Shown: positions 1 to 11,300 of the stretch, one piece after another
How the letters are laid out: every line of letters starts with the position of its first letter
How positions within the stretch are numbered: position 1 is the stretch's first letter
Assembly: GCF_001653235.2 (NCBI RefSeq)
Contig: NW_019154044.1
Location: 372,001-436,000 of the forward strand
Length of the DNA stretch: 64,000 nucleotides
Direction of reading: 5' to 3'
Source: Pochonia chlamydosporia 170
Lineage: Eukaryota > Ascomycota > Sordariomycetes > Hypocreales > Clavicipitaceae
Position numbers and translations under genes: made by a program
Notes under the pieces: generated by a model
Databases searched by the model: none
What the model saw: only the letters and a program-made list of their open reading frames with translations
What the model was told of the DNA's origin: nothing

Positions 1-978
1 GTTCGCGTCCTTCACAGCGGCAAAACTGAGCTTTTAACTATGAACCCTTAGTCTTATGCCCTAACGTGGCTAGCTGTCATCAGCTTTTTGGCCAGCCACC
101 CCCGCAGAATGAACAAACTCAGTCCCCTTGAGCCGCTTGTTGCGGGTTAGTATGTTACGAGCAGACACCGCAATGCATTAACATCGTTCTTCAACAGAGC
201 TAGGGCTCGTTTTGGCATTCTCCGCATCAGTAAGCCCCATGATGACAGCCAGCTCTCGAACCGGACACATTCCCCGATGATATGGGTTAACTTGTACGAC
301 CTATCGGCAGGGGCTACTTATTAGCGAGACCCCGCGGCTTTCCATTGTTTGTACTTTGCATAGGATGAGATTGGCATGAATCTCAAGGGATGGCACAAGA
401 ACTCGGCAGATCCCGTTTCGCGGCGATGGTACGGAGTCCCTGACGGGTCAGACCAAGGCAAATATGCAAGAACAAATCTAAATCAATGCCGAGCACCCGA
501 AACCGCAACCCGGGAGGCGATCATGGCTTACTGAGCTCTTCAGTGGCGGCTTACTTCAGCGACTAGAGAATGCAGCATCAGCCAACAACTCACACCGGTG
601 GTTCGACGGTTCAGTCTGCTACACCACAAACAAAACACATCTTCTGCCACTGGTTGGAACCAAGGCGGTACATCAGCGGTGCCGCGCGGAGCCGCGGCGT
701 TATCCCAAACTCCTACGGGCAATGATGGGACCCTCTTGCATGGGATGATCTGGCGAGATGCAGCCACCAAGGATATTGATGGCACAGCCTTATTACCCCG
801 CAAATGTCAAAATGGGCAGATGGAAGGGAAATCGATAAATCTGGTGGTGGTCCGGATGGAATAAGCTTTGTAGGACCCTGAATTTCTGCTTTGCGACAGT
901 CCCATTGTGATTTACAGACAAAGATCCCAGAAAACTTGTGACCAGACACCTCTTCCCCGACAACCCAGTCCTGCCATC
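1..978. other. Gene-free left flank
   Basis: I see no gene here. Short open frames occur on both strands around 540-950, but they overlap each other antisense, match no family I know and lack fungal splice structure. The last few hundred bases probably hold the promoter and leader of the GMC oxidase starting at 979. Confidence 0.6.
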
Positions 979-2925
979 ATGAGTACCTTTGAGCCAGGAA
1001 AGGAGTACGATGTTATTCTTGCTGGGGGTGGGACAGCAGCATGTATTATCGCCGGTCGTTTGGCGGAAGCGGATCCGAATTTGTCAGTCTTGGTGGTTGA
1101 GCAAGGCCCGAATAACTTGAACAATCCAACAATTGTCACGCCAGCCATTTACCCGTCGCACCTGCAGCCAGGCTCCAAGACGGCACTGTTCTACAAGTCC
1201 AACAAGGAGGAGGCGCTGAATGGTCGAGAGGCGATTGTCCCGGCTGGTGGTATTCTCGGTGGCGGCTCATCCATCAACTTTATGATGTATACTAGAGGTT
1301 AGGCAAACCACTGGGAAATATCTTGACGGCGTGACTAACAAATTGCTACAGCTCAGGGATGCGACTATGATTCCTGGAAAACTGAGGGCTGGGATTCAAA
1401 GACTTTGCTGCAGTTTGCCAGGAAGCTCGAGACGTACCACAATGACACACCGGGTGTGAACAAGGACCTTCACGGCTATAATGGCCCTATCAATGTCTCA
1501 ACCGGTACCTATGGATGCGCAAGCACCCAGGACGATATCATAGAAGGCGCCAAGGCCACCGGCGAGAAAGAGATTGTCGATTTGCAAGACTTCAAGTCTT
1601 CCAATGGCATCTCCCGATGGTTGCGGTATATCTGCCCCCGTGGTACCCGTCAAGATACGGCGCATAGATATGTCCACCCACTCATGGCATCTGGTAAAGC
1701 TCCCAATCTGCACCTCCTGGTTGACAGCACCGTAACTCGTGTCATTTTCGAGGGAAAGCGCGCCGTTGGTATCGAGTACCGAGCCACGGCCCCTATCACA
1801 GGCGAGGAGAGTAAGACCTCTACTGTCAAGGCTAAGCTGGTGGTCGTATCGGCCGGTGCCCTGGGAACACCCCAGATTCTGGAGCGATCGGGTGTGGGCA
1901 GCGCTGAAGTCCTGAACAAGCTGGATATCCCGGTCGTGTCGGACTTGCCTGGCGTCGGCGAGGAGTACCAAGATCACCATCTCATCGGATATCCCTACAA
2001 GACGAGCCTGCCGCCTGATCAGACTCTCGATGCACTCCTTGGCGGCCGCCTAGACTTCGCAGATGCCCTGAAGGAAAAGAATCCCCTCATGGGTTGGAAC
2101 GGCATCGACTTGGCAGCCAAGATACGTCCCACCGAGGAAGAAGTTGCGCAGCTTGGGCCCGAATTCAAGGAGCTCTGGGACCGTGACTTCAAAAACCAGA
2201 CAGACCGACCGCTGATGCTCCTTGCAGTGGTAAACTTCTCTCTCACTGACCCTGCGACCATCATCAAAGAAGTCGGAGGACCATGCCAATGCATCACAAT
2301 GGGTTGCTATACTGCGTATCCGTACTCCCGTGGTGACATTCACATCACGTCCAAAGACCCAATGGCACCCCCTTCATTCAATACAGGATTCCTATCCCAC
2401 CCCGCCGATGTGAAAAAGCTCCTATGGGCGTACAAGAAGCAGCGTGAGATCTTCCGCCGCACAAACTGCTACGACGGCGAGATTACCGTTGGCCATCCCA
2501 AGTTTCGGGAGGGCAGCAAAGCCGCTCTTTCGGACAAGCGCGCTGCTGACGGACGGTTCACATCACTGGAAGACAGACGTAGGCTGAATCCAATTGAGTA
2601 TGATGCGGAGGATGATGCTGCAATCGAGGACTGGATCCGAGAAAACATGAACACGACGTGGCATTCTTTGGGAACATGCAAGATGGCGCCTAGGGAAAAT
2701 AAGGGCGTGGTGGATAAGGACTTGAATGTTTATGGAACTGAGGGGCTCAAACTGGCCGGTGAGTACATTGCGCGATTATTGTCCTTGGTGAAGTACTGAC
2801 TTGTCGTAGATCTGTCTATTTGCCCTGAGAATGTGGGTGCAAACACGAACAATACGGCGCTGATTGTTGGCGAGAAGGCTGCTTGGATTATTGGTAAGGA
2901 ACTGGGACTCTCGATTTCTGCGTAA
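979..2925 (+). CDS. GMC-family FAD oxidoreductase, alcohol-oxidase-like
   Basis: Predicted FAD-dependent oxidase of the glucose-methanol-choline family, closest in style to fungal alcohol (methanol) oxidases that oxidise small primary alcohols with release of H2O2. I infer three exons: 979-1297, 1352-2758 and 2810-2925 (introns of 54 and 51 nt, all phases consistent), giving 613 aa; alcohol oxidases are usually about 660. The ATG at 979 is chosen because the Rossmann motif VILAGGGTAAC follows within 20 residues. The second FAD-site motif (GGGSSINFMMYTRA) spans the first junction, and the second GMC signature region (SAGALGTPQILERSGVG) lies mid-protein. The C-terminal NTWHSLGTCKMAP segment carries the expected active-site His. 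The dinucleotide motif reads GGGTAA where GGGxAG is usual. No signal peptide or peroxisomal C-terminus (it ends ISA) is seen, so it is probably cytosolic. The substrate cannot be read from the sequence. Confidence 0.88.
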
Positions 2926-5106
2926 GTGGAATTAGGGCGGGTATATTTGTTTGAGCGACGTCTGTTTATGAGAAGAGATGTGCTGGAGTTGTTGGATCAG
3001 AATACAGTCTAGTGTTGGGGGTGTTTGAAGTTGGCCTGGTGGAACTAGGATGTATACATGGCATCTAGCAGTGAGCATGCATTTTGAATAGCCCTTATTG
3101 TTGACTGCCGATTTACCAGGAACTTTAGGGACCCAAATGCCTTTTGTCATGTTCATGATGGAAACCTAACGCAGCACAGCGGGATGGCCGGCGGCGAATG
3201 CCGTTGACCAACTTCGGACATTTGCTGTACTTGGCCTACTTCTTTGTTAATTCGGAGTTGTGTTCTTTTACAGTAATTAGACCAGCGATTCAGCCTAGTT
3301 GGGCCTCCAGTACGAGATACGATGAGAACTCAGCCGTTCGCGGAGTATCACGACTCAAGGTGTTCCTCCCGTTGATGATCTTCTACCAAGCTAGACAACT
3401 ATCCCTGTCCGTGCGTGAGAGAAGACTAAAAGAGGTCGGTTGGTGTGTAATGTAATCAAATTGAGCCGTTTAACCGGCAGTTGGGTTGGAAATGAGGTTT
3501 TTGTGCCATGCAAGGGATAGGATGTAAGTATACGGAGGGGAAGGCTGTCTTCATATGGGACTTAAAGTCGAATTGATACAGTTTGCGTATCATAGTATTC
3601 ACAGAGACACCGGTTGGCCATTATAGATTAGCGAGTTTCAGTGAGAAGATGGTGTTTTGGCAAGTTGGCTTGTCGACCACTTTCCGACTCATCTCACGGC
3701 ATGTCACCCCAAATCGGTTTGGGTATTCACGCCGAAGCCTTATGGCTGTATCAATTAGGATAGATCTGCAACGTGCTTTGGTTAGTTTAATTAACCTCTC
3801 TGACCATCCCCTCTTCATCAGAATATGTGCTCCTCAGCTGCATTGCAGAAACCGCAACACCCTCCAAGTCTCCATTCAGCTAATACAATTTACATTGTTG
3901 ATGAATGGAGAACTTGCAAGTGTTGACAAATGCCCACTCATTGTTCTACAGATACTGGTCCGACGGTTGCCAAGCCCCTGTCAGTTCAAAGGGAAACCTA
4001 ATTTGGGTCTGAATGGATCGGCAGTGGCCTGCGAGAATAAGGCTACACTTTGCGCCACAGAGGGGTCAACCCATTACAGAGTCTGCGATGGTTTTCGTGC
4101 CCTGACTAATGCAGGAACAGCTTCTGGAATAGCCAATTGTTGCGGCTCATGTCGACCTGGTCACCCAAGCCAGTATCAAGTCGACGGGGTGGCTGACCCC
4201 GGTGTATGGGTTTGACATTTTGTATCTATTTAGAGCAATGTGTGCCTTGCAGTCTTACTGATTACTATAATGCTACTTATGTGCAACCTAATCTAACAGC
4301 ACAACAGTGGCATAGGGTCTTCTGTCGTATCATACCCGAGGCGCAGGCTCCAAATAACGGCAATTCTAAAGTTGGACTTCCAAAATAGGCGTGGTTTCGA
4401 AACAGCCACCTATCAGTGTTGAGACCCCTGGACCATAACGTCCTGCAGATTCAGGAACCACAAATGCCGATCTTACTTCAAGTCATGCCGCCCCATGGTC
4501 CAATTCAGCCTTGTGTTTGGTACTGAAAGCTGGAGGCTATTCCCATAAAGGATAAGCATTTACAGAGACTGAGAGAAAGCCCCCACCATAACGGTTATGA
4601 ATCGCAAAATACATGGGTGTTACTCGAGTGGGTGGGAGGACAAGAACTGACAAACTCAGCGACTGTACAATGATGGATTTACCAGGGGTTTACCAAATAT
4701 GACCTATAGACAGCCTCAATTTGGACTTCGGCGCCCCGGTTTGAATGTAAGAAGGCGCATAATTTGTCCGCAACAGGCCGGCCGGCTCACCTTGCTCATT
4801 TCCCATGCTTCCAGCTGAATGAGGTGATGGACAGGCAAAAAGTATTTTCGGCTCATTGTTGTGGGGGTCTTGATGAGAGTCTCTGGAAATATGAGGCTCT
4901 CTGAGTTGGATATAAGACGAAGGGTGGCTTGCCCAGCATTGTAGTTGATCCTTCCTTTAACAACCAAACTGTTTCCTTGTTACGATTTCTTTAGTTTTGT
5001 TTGGACACACTCATTTGTCGCCACTCACGCTCATTTGGATATCAAACACTCTTTAGTTTGACGTTATTCTCACATTCTTTTATTGAATATTCTTAATTTC
5101 CGCAAA
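2926..5106. other. 2.2-kb intergenic region
   Basis: I recognise no gene. The longest frame (3583-4215, +) lacks a family match, a signal peptide and splice support; see rejected items. The T-rich stretch just before 5107 is probably the leader of the lysozyme gene. Confidence 0.5.
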
Positions 5107-6392
5107 ATGGTCAAGGGATCTACTATTTTGCTCCTCGGAGCCTCTGCCAGTGTCCAGGCTTGCACTGCTCCCAAGGCTAATGAAGCTACCGTCAAGTTCA
5201 TCTCGGGCTTTGAGGGATGGAAGGATCACGTCTGTAAGTAAACTTGTCTCAGAGCCTATGAGCCTCTGTTCGGTGTTTCTAATCATGACTTAGACAACGA
5301 CCCTGGCCCACAGCACCTCGAGACCCTTGGCTACGGACATCTCTGCAAGAAGCCCAGATGCGCCGAGGTCAAGTACCCCTTCCCTCCTCTATCCAAGGCC
5401 GATGGCCTGAAGCTTCTGAGCGACGACATGTCGGTAAGTGCTTACCCTTTCCCTTGTTGGTAGTTACCTTGACTGACAATACCCAGGTTGCCGAGAACTG
5501 CGTCTACCAGGACACCAACGACAAAGTTGTCCTCAATGCCAACCAGTACGGCGCACTCGTCAGCTGGGCTTTCAACGTTGGCTGCGGCAACGTCAAGTCT
5601 TCCCAGCTCATCAAACGTCTCAACGCTGGCGAGAACCCCAACACTGTCGCCGCCCAAGAGCTTCCCAAGTGGAACAAGGCGGGTGGAAAGGTTCTTCCCG
5701 GCCTCACTCGCCGCCGCAATGAAGAAGTGGCCCTCTTCAAGACTCCTACCAACGATCCTGCGCTTCCCGCTTGTGTGAACCCACCATCTCACACCTCCAA
5801 GCCCGCTCCTCCTACTCACCACTCTACACACTCTTCGGCCAAGCCTACCAAGACTAAGGAGACATCTACTCACTCTCACCACACCAAGCACACCAAGTCT
5901 CACAGCCACTCCCACACCAAGGTTACTTCCGCTCCTACTACTCTGTCTACCGCCAAGAGCACCACCGGCTGGGGCAACTCTACTTCCGTTGCACCTACTT
6001 CCTCGACTGCTTGGACTACCTCTGTTGTGTACACGACTGAGATTCACACCGTCACGCAGTGTGCTTCTACCGTGACTGACTGCCCTGCTCGCCCTCACAC
6101 CACCACCAAGACTATCCCTCTGTATACGACCATCTGCCCCGTCACCGAGACCGAAGTTCCTACTGAGGTTCCCACCGGCCAGCCTACCGAGACTGTTGTG
6201 CCTGTTCCCACTGTTCCTACCGGCACTGGCTCTCTGCCCTCCAACACCAACACCTGGACTTCCCCCTCGCAGACTTGCAACGGCAACTGCACTCAACCCG
6301 CTCCTACGAGCCCTCCTCCCGTCAGCTCTGGCGCCAAGACTGGCGTCAGCGCTGTCGTGGTTCTCGGTGCTGTCGCTGCCTTGTTTTTGTAA
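5107..6392 (+). CDS. Secreted GPI-anchored GH24 lysozyme (phage T4 type)
   Basis: Predicted muramidase of family GH24, which cleaves the MurNAc-GlcNAc bond of bacterial peptidoglycan. Three exons, 5107-5233, 5294-5433 and 5487-6392 (introns 60 and 53 nt), encode 390 aa. Residues 1-18 form a signal peptide (start [10 protein letters not shown]). The GH24 domain covers about 27-175 and keeps the T4-type triad: Glu36 in GFEGW, Asp45 in YNDPG and Thr53 in TLGYGH, plus the conserved SWAFNVGCG and LTRRRNEE blocks. About 180-365 is a Ser/Thr/Pro/His-rich, probably O-glycosylated stalk. The last residues are a hydrophobic tail after SSGAKTG, typical of a GPI signal, so the enzyme is likely displayed on the fungal wall or membrane. 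GH24 genes in fungi are usually explained by transfer from bacteria or phage; the stalk and anchor are fungal additions. A role against bacteria is an inference from the family. Confidence 0.92.
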
Positions 6393-7736
6393 GTGGCATG
6401 TGTTAGGTTGAGTAATGTGGAAGATATGGATGGATAGATGAACCGAGACGTTTCTATTTTGGAAAATGGTGTTGTAACGGAGGTTTTCTTCAGAGTGATA
6501 TATTCTTCTTGGCTTTGGTATACTAGGTCTAGCTGGTTACTAATGTACACATTTTTCTTCATCTTCACTTCGGCATACTATTGGTTCCATGTGTGATTTG
6601 CTAGATGTAGAAAATAGGCGAGGAGTAGTTTGACGAATACCACTGCAGGAGAGCCACTGATATATTATGTGATGTAGATATTGTGTTGCAAAAACTCATG
6701 AAACTCCGGAGCGTTACCAGTTTATGGGCGGTATTGAAAGAATCCAGCGGTGGTCTGCACCCGCGAGACTTGAATGCCAATGTAACTTGGTGGTAAACTC
6801 GATATTAAGTATGAGAAGCCAAGCGTACGTGTTCCGTCTGACTTTATGGGCTATTGCCGGAGAAAGCACATTGATGCCCTGCATGGTAGTTTTAACTGCC
6901 GAACATTTGTGCTTTGGTTGAGTGATCTCTAAACGGGAGTTGTGAGAGTGTAAACCTGAACAGCCCAATTTCTGTACTTGTGTTCTTTACGAAAATATTA
7001 AGCCTATGACGAGCCCAATTTACACGTGGACAAATAATTCACACTTATTACGAACTTGGGGACAAATTTAATCATTGTTGCCATCACCTTGTACTGGCTG
7101 AAGTCCGCCTAACCTAGACTAGATGTTGTGTAAAAAATTTGACCAACCTGCCGGATCGTTCAAGGTCTTTAATTCAAATACTCCGTATAAAATGGCATCG
7201 CAGAAATAAAACTAATTCGACTGGTATCCATAGTGTAGCGATTTGCAGGTTATCCAACAAGCCTAATAGGAAAGACCGAATCTTGTTCTTGTCGGGTGGT
7301 TACATCATACTGAAGAAAGGACGTTGGCCAACTGACGCATAGTACTGGCTGCGAATTAGACAAAAGCGTCAACCTTACGCAGAGAACGTAAAAATTATCG
7401 TCTTAGATATTTATCATTCTCGTGATAGTATTGTTGTTGCCACTACGGGCATCACAAAATAGCCACCAACTCTACTTAACAACCAGGTCGTCACCACGAG
7501 CAGCCAGTTAGTTAGACAATTAATCACAATGTAAATCACGCAAATGTCTATATCGTAAGAAACATCATCGAGGTGAGTTAGCTCAGCTTCTAACTAATAT
7601 TATTACTATGAAGGCAATGACCTAATTGCATCTACGTTTACAAGATGAAAAACATAGCATACCAACGAATTTCCCTAACTCTACATCGTTCCTCGAAATT
7701 CAACATACCAGCCAATGCATATCCACTCAAGATCTC
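6393..7736. other. Intergenic region between two convergent secreted-protein genes
   Basis: I see no gene. The frames at 7139-7342 and 7626-8249 are short or antisense to the neighbouring coding region. The region contains the 3' ends of the lysozyme gene and of the minus-strand repeat protein. Confidence 0.55.
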
Positions 7737-8387
7737 TTACAAAAGGAAACCAAATGCAGCCATGACCAGGGCGCCAGCGGCCTGGAGAGAAGAGGCACCG
7801 GCCGTAACAACCGGGGGAGGAGCAGTAGTAGTACCGTTGTTGTTGATAGGCTTACCACCAGAGCTGAGGTAGTAGCAGCCATCCACCAGGGTGCAAGTCT
7901 GACCGTTGGGGTACTGATGAGCAGGGTTGCAGCTATATCGACCCTGCTTATCAGTCTGACCCGCGGGAGGGCAGACAGGAGTCTGAGTAGGCTGAGCAGT
8001 GCCAGTAGGGGTGGTGTTCTTGATAGGCACGCCGTTGGCATCGCAGAGCAAGTAGCAGCCCTCGATGACCTTGCAGGTCTGACCATTGGGATACTGGTGA
8101 GCTGGGTTGCAGCTGTATCGGCCCTGGCTGTCGTTGGAGCCAGCGGGAGGGCAAGCCGCACCAGTCTGGGTAGGCATGGCAGAAGAGACAGGCTTGTTGT
8201 TCACGGGCTTGCCATCAGGACCGAGAAGGTAGTAGCAGCCTTCGATTGAGCCACAGGTCTGACCATTGGGGTATTGATGAGCTGGGTTGCAGCTGTATCG
8301 ACCCTGGCTGTCGGTTGCGCCGGGAGCTGGGCACTCAGCGGCCACGAAGGCGGCGCCGACGAGGGTTGCGATGAATGAAGCCTTCAT
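7737..8387 (-). CDS. Secreted protein with three tandem Cys-rich repeats, putative GPI anchor
   Basis: Single-exon gene of 216 aa; I do not recognise the family. Residues 1-17 form a signal peptide (MKASFIATLVGAAFVAA). Three near-identical repeats of about 60 residues start at Cys19, Cys78 and Cys138. Each contains the block GRYSCNPAHQYPNGQTC, then a few residues and GCY, giving four regularly spaced Cys per repeat (for example 19, 33, 45 and 51). The linkers between repeats are Pro/Thr-rich. After the third repeat comes a short Thr/Pro tract and a hydrophobic C-terminus (GALVMAAFGFLL) resembling a GPI signal. Four Cys in a small module suggests two disulfides and possibly a carbohydrate-binding or surface-adhesion function, but that is inference. 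It is convergent with the GH24 lysozyme gene about 1.3 kb away. Near-identity of the repeats implies recent internal duplication or conversion. Confidence 0.85.
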   Translation of the reverse strand: MKASFIATLVGAAFVAAECPAPGATDSQGRYSCNPAHQYPNGQTCGSIEGCYYLLGPDGKPVNNKPVSSAMPTQTGAACPPAGSNDSQGRYSCNPAHQYPNGQTCKVIEGCYLLCDANGVPIKNTTPTGTAQPTQTPVCPPAGQTDKQGRYSCNPAHQYPNGQTCTLVDGCYYLSSGGKPINNNGTTTAPPPVVTAGASSLQAAGALVMAAFGFLL

Positions 8388-10471
8388 TTTGAGTTTGTTG
8401 GGAGTGATTCTGGAAACGAGTGAATGCGTTCAAGAAGCGAATGTGGTTTGTTTGGGAACTCAAGCGAGAGGTGTCGGGTCGTCGCCGGGTTAATATACTC
8501 GAAGGACAACCCGGGGCCGTCAACAGGGCACCCAGGTTTGGAATGCAGGCCTTGTTGATCTTGCTGAACTATTGTCAAGATAGTATTTTGTCTTGGTTGG
8601 CCGATCCACTATATTCTTACGCTAATGGGGTTAAAAGAATCTCGATACGAAACTGCAAGCGGGTTCGTGACCTGACCTGCATCCAAATAAAGATCTTTCG
8701 CCAGATGTAAAGTTCGCAGCGCCCTGTACCTGGTCAGATCTTGCGTCTAATTTCCGAAAATCTCTCCCCTATATCTTTCTTTTTACTGCCAAGTCCCAAC
8801 TCAGATTGATCTCCAGCCTTGCGAGTGGACAAGAATCCATACGAGAGTGGTGCTCTGATGTCACTGGATCGTATGACTGCGAGATGATCATGGACCAAAT
8901 GGAATCTGGATACGAAACTACAAGGCTACCCAGTCAAGTCTGCTCGTATCTTGGCTGGCATAAGTCGGTGTAATTTACTTTGGTCCCGAAATGGTATGGT
9001 GTCTTTGGATCTGCAGAACATTCAAGCGGGAGAATGGTTAGCGCCACTTGTGGTGAAACCAACTGGGACTAAACTGAATTCCAGAGCTTGTTGTCAACGA
9101 GCCAACCGTGTGATAATACCAATCGGTGTTATTGTGTTGATGTCTCACATCTAAGACCTTTAACAGAAGAATGAAGGCGAGCGCTATTTCCGAACACGTT
9201 CCTTTCACAGGTTTAAAGTGGGAATTGCGACACTTCTTGTTGAATTCAGGTTCCCTGTCCGGGGACCGTTGCACGCCAAATGCCGATATGCTATACTGGG
9301 ATAAGATTTATGACATGGAGTTTTTGTTTGGTGCTTTTCTTCTCTCCTATATGGCGGAAGATGATCTAGTAATTTTATATATAATAGACGACTTTCCGAC
9401 AAGTTGGTCATGTCTTGATTGATGCGCAGGTTGGCAAGTCTCATTCTATGCTGACCCCCACGAGCTATTGGAACTCGGCTTCAGTCTCACCGTGAACATG
9501 AACACAAATAAGCACATGACGTAGCTGCAAGTTTCACACATCTATTGCCATATCGAGGTAGTGACAAGTTCGTAGCCAACATGATCAATAATAGTTGCAC
9601 CGAGGAGGGGCCGTTTGCCACCAGATATTCCATTTGAATGGCGGGTCGAGTAAGCAGTGCTAGCAACGTTTTACAACTGTCAAATCAATAAAATGTTTTC
9701 GTTGTCAGTTCCCTAGCAAAACTTGCGTGTTTGTGATCAGATCTTGCACCTCCTTCGTGTCAGACGAAGGTGGAGTAAGCTCCTTGCCATATTGCCGGTG
9801 AGACGTGGTACCGCCTGGATATTATCCGGATGGCTATTGTAACGGTTAGTTAAAGAACTAGGTCTGGTCTAACTTTTGACAGCAGGGTAGTTCTACACTG
9901 CCATTCTTGCGTCCCGGACATGATCGTGTAAGGTTAGTGCTCCCAAGCCTGAATGGAGAGCTAGCCCGCGAATGAGTCTGCTCGGGGTCGGGAAGTCAGA
10001 CGTGAGGATAAGGAAATTCAATTGACAATGTGCATCACGAATTATTAGTGTTACGTTGAAGAAGCCTCCGAAAATTTTGTCACTCACCTTGGCGTATTTG
10101 CGAAATACTCAAGTGACGTGGCTGTTAGCATCTACACGCGGCACTTGCTCTCCTCCCTGAGCCTCAGAACGCAATGCCAACAAGTTCTGCAGTAGCAGTT
10201 TCTCCGGCTTGTTTCTGCCAGATGTATAAGGTCCAACTAGCTAATGTTAGGATTGTACCTAGTCTGACAGCTTGATCAGACGTAACCGAATGCAAGGCAG
10301 AGCGCCCTCCAGGAGTTCAACAGTCCATGTTGTTGTACGGTACATCTTAAGGGCCTATTGCTGGAGTATGTCGACGTGAAGTGGACACGTTTAAACTACT
10401 CTGCCTGTAGTTTTTTCGGACAAAAGTATAAGCTCAGATGTGTATATCACGGCAAGCCTCTTGCTACTTGC
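8388..10471. other. 2-kb gene-free region
   Basis: No supported gene. Short frames around 8951-9444 and 9893-10567 match nothing I know. The part next to 8387 is the likely promoter and 5' leader of the minus-strand repeat protein. Confidence 0.5.
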
Positions 10472-11300
10472 CTAGCACTGACAGGCAAAAATGAGAGCGA
10501 CGACTATGCCTGTAGTGGAACCGATGACGAAAAAAAGAGTTATCCAGATTGCACTTTTAAACCATAGTTGTGGTGATAAGCGCAAATAGAATATCAAAAG
10601 AGATATTTTACCACATCCGCAACAGGTGAAAAAGAGAGGACACATGATATATACATCCTGCAACCAAGGTCAGCATTCGTGCTCCCGTTGATGTACCAAC
10701 GAGTGGAGCTGTGCAATTTTGCTGCGTCAAGTGCTTGACAGCGTACCAGTAAATACAAATTGAACTTTTCAGTCGACAATTCCTGGATGTGAATTCCAGC
10801 AACATTTTGGACAAACATGTCTATGGTATACTTGTCAATCAATGCAGCTAGAACTATAGGTTTGGGTGTTGTTTGTTTAAACTTACGAATAGCAACAGCA
10901 ATAAAAGCCTGTCCAGTCACATTATTGACTGTAAGTATAGAGTCCTCCTGATGTCGACATCAGAAGTCATAAGATCTTACTCACAAAAGCAAGAACAAGA
11001 AACACTATCGCAAAGTCTCAGCGGAAGCAAAGGGAGTCAAATAGTGAAACATACCATCGCCTAACTCGAACTTGCTGACAAGGACAATTTAGTGTACAGT
11101 CGCTGGCAAAGACAGAGAACACTCAGAAGTAAGCCTGCGCCCGCAACCCAGTACGCGGCAGGAACGCCTTGGCGCTCTGGGTGATTCATATCGACGACGT
11201 GAACTGGTCGTGGTGGAGAGAGGACGGAGTAGGGTCCGGCAATACCGCCCAAATTTTCACAATCGAATGTCAAGGGTGGGTATTCGGAGCAGCGTGACAT
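10472..11300 (-). pseudogene. Broken Pth11-like rhodopsin-fold membrane protein gene
   Basis: This is a 5' fragment of a fungal Pth11-like (rhodopsin domain, DUF-type integral membrane) gene. On the minus strand the pieces splice cleanly: 11300-11055, 10928-10887, 10820-10747 and 10657-10472, each intron with GT-AG ends. They yield family hallmarks in order: a first membrane segment (YWVAGAGLLLSVLCLCQRLYTK), FELGD, a GIHI..EKFNLYLL block, and CGKISLLIFYLRLSP followed by another membrane helix ending IFACQC. Two lesions are visible. Near 11080 the frame shifts between RLYTK and the FELGD frame, with no intron to explain it. A TAG at 10472-10474 follows the FACQC motif, and I find none of the expected C-terminal half further along. 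Conserved splice sites suggest decay is fairly recent. Compare the intact relative at 26091-27458. Confidence 0.8.

Noticed and set aside
3583..4215. Open frame of 210 codons with a Cys-rich second half, loosely like a small secreted protein
   Set aside because: No signal peptide, no family match, no splice signals that improve it, and Cys spacing fits no killer-toxin-like or effector family I know.
5442..6296. Long minus-strand frame antisense to the lysozyme
   Set aside because: Product of the repetitive Ser/Thr codon use of the stalk; Arg/Gly/Val-rich shadow with no domain.
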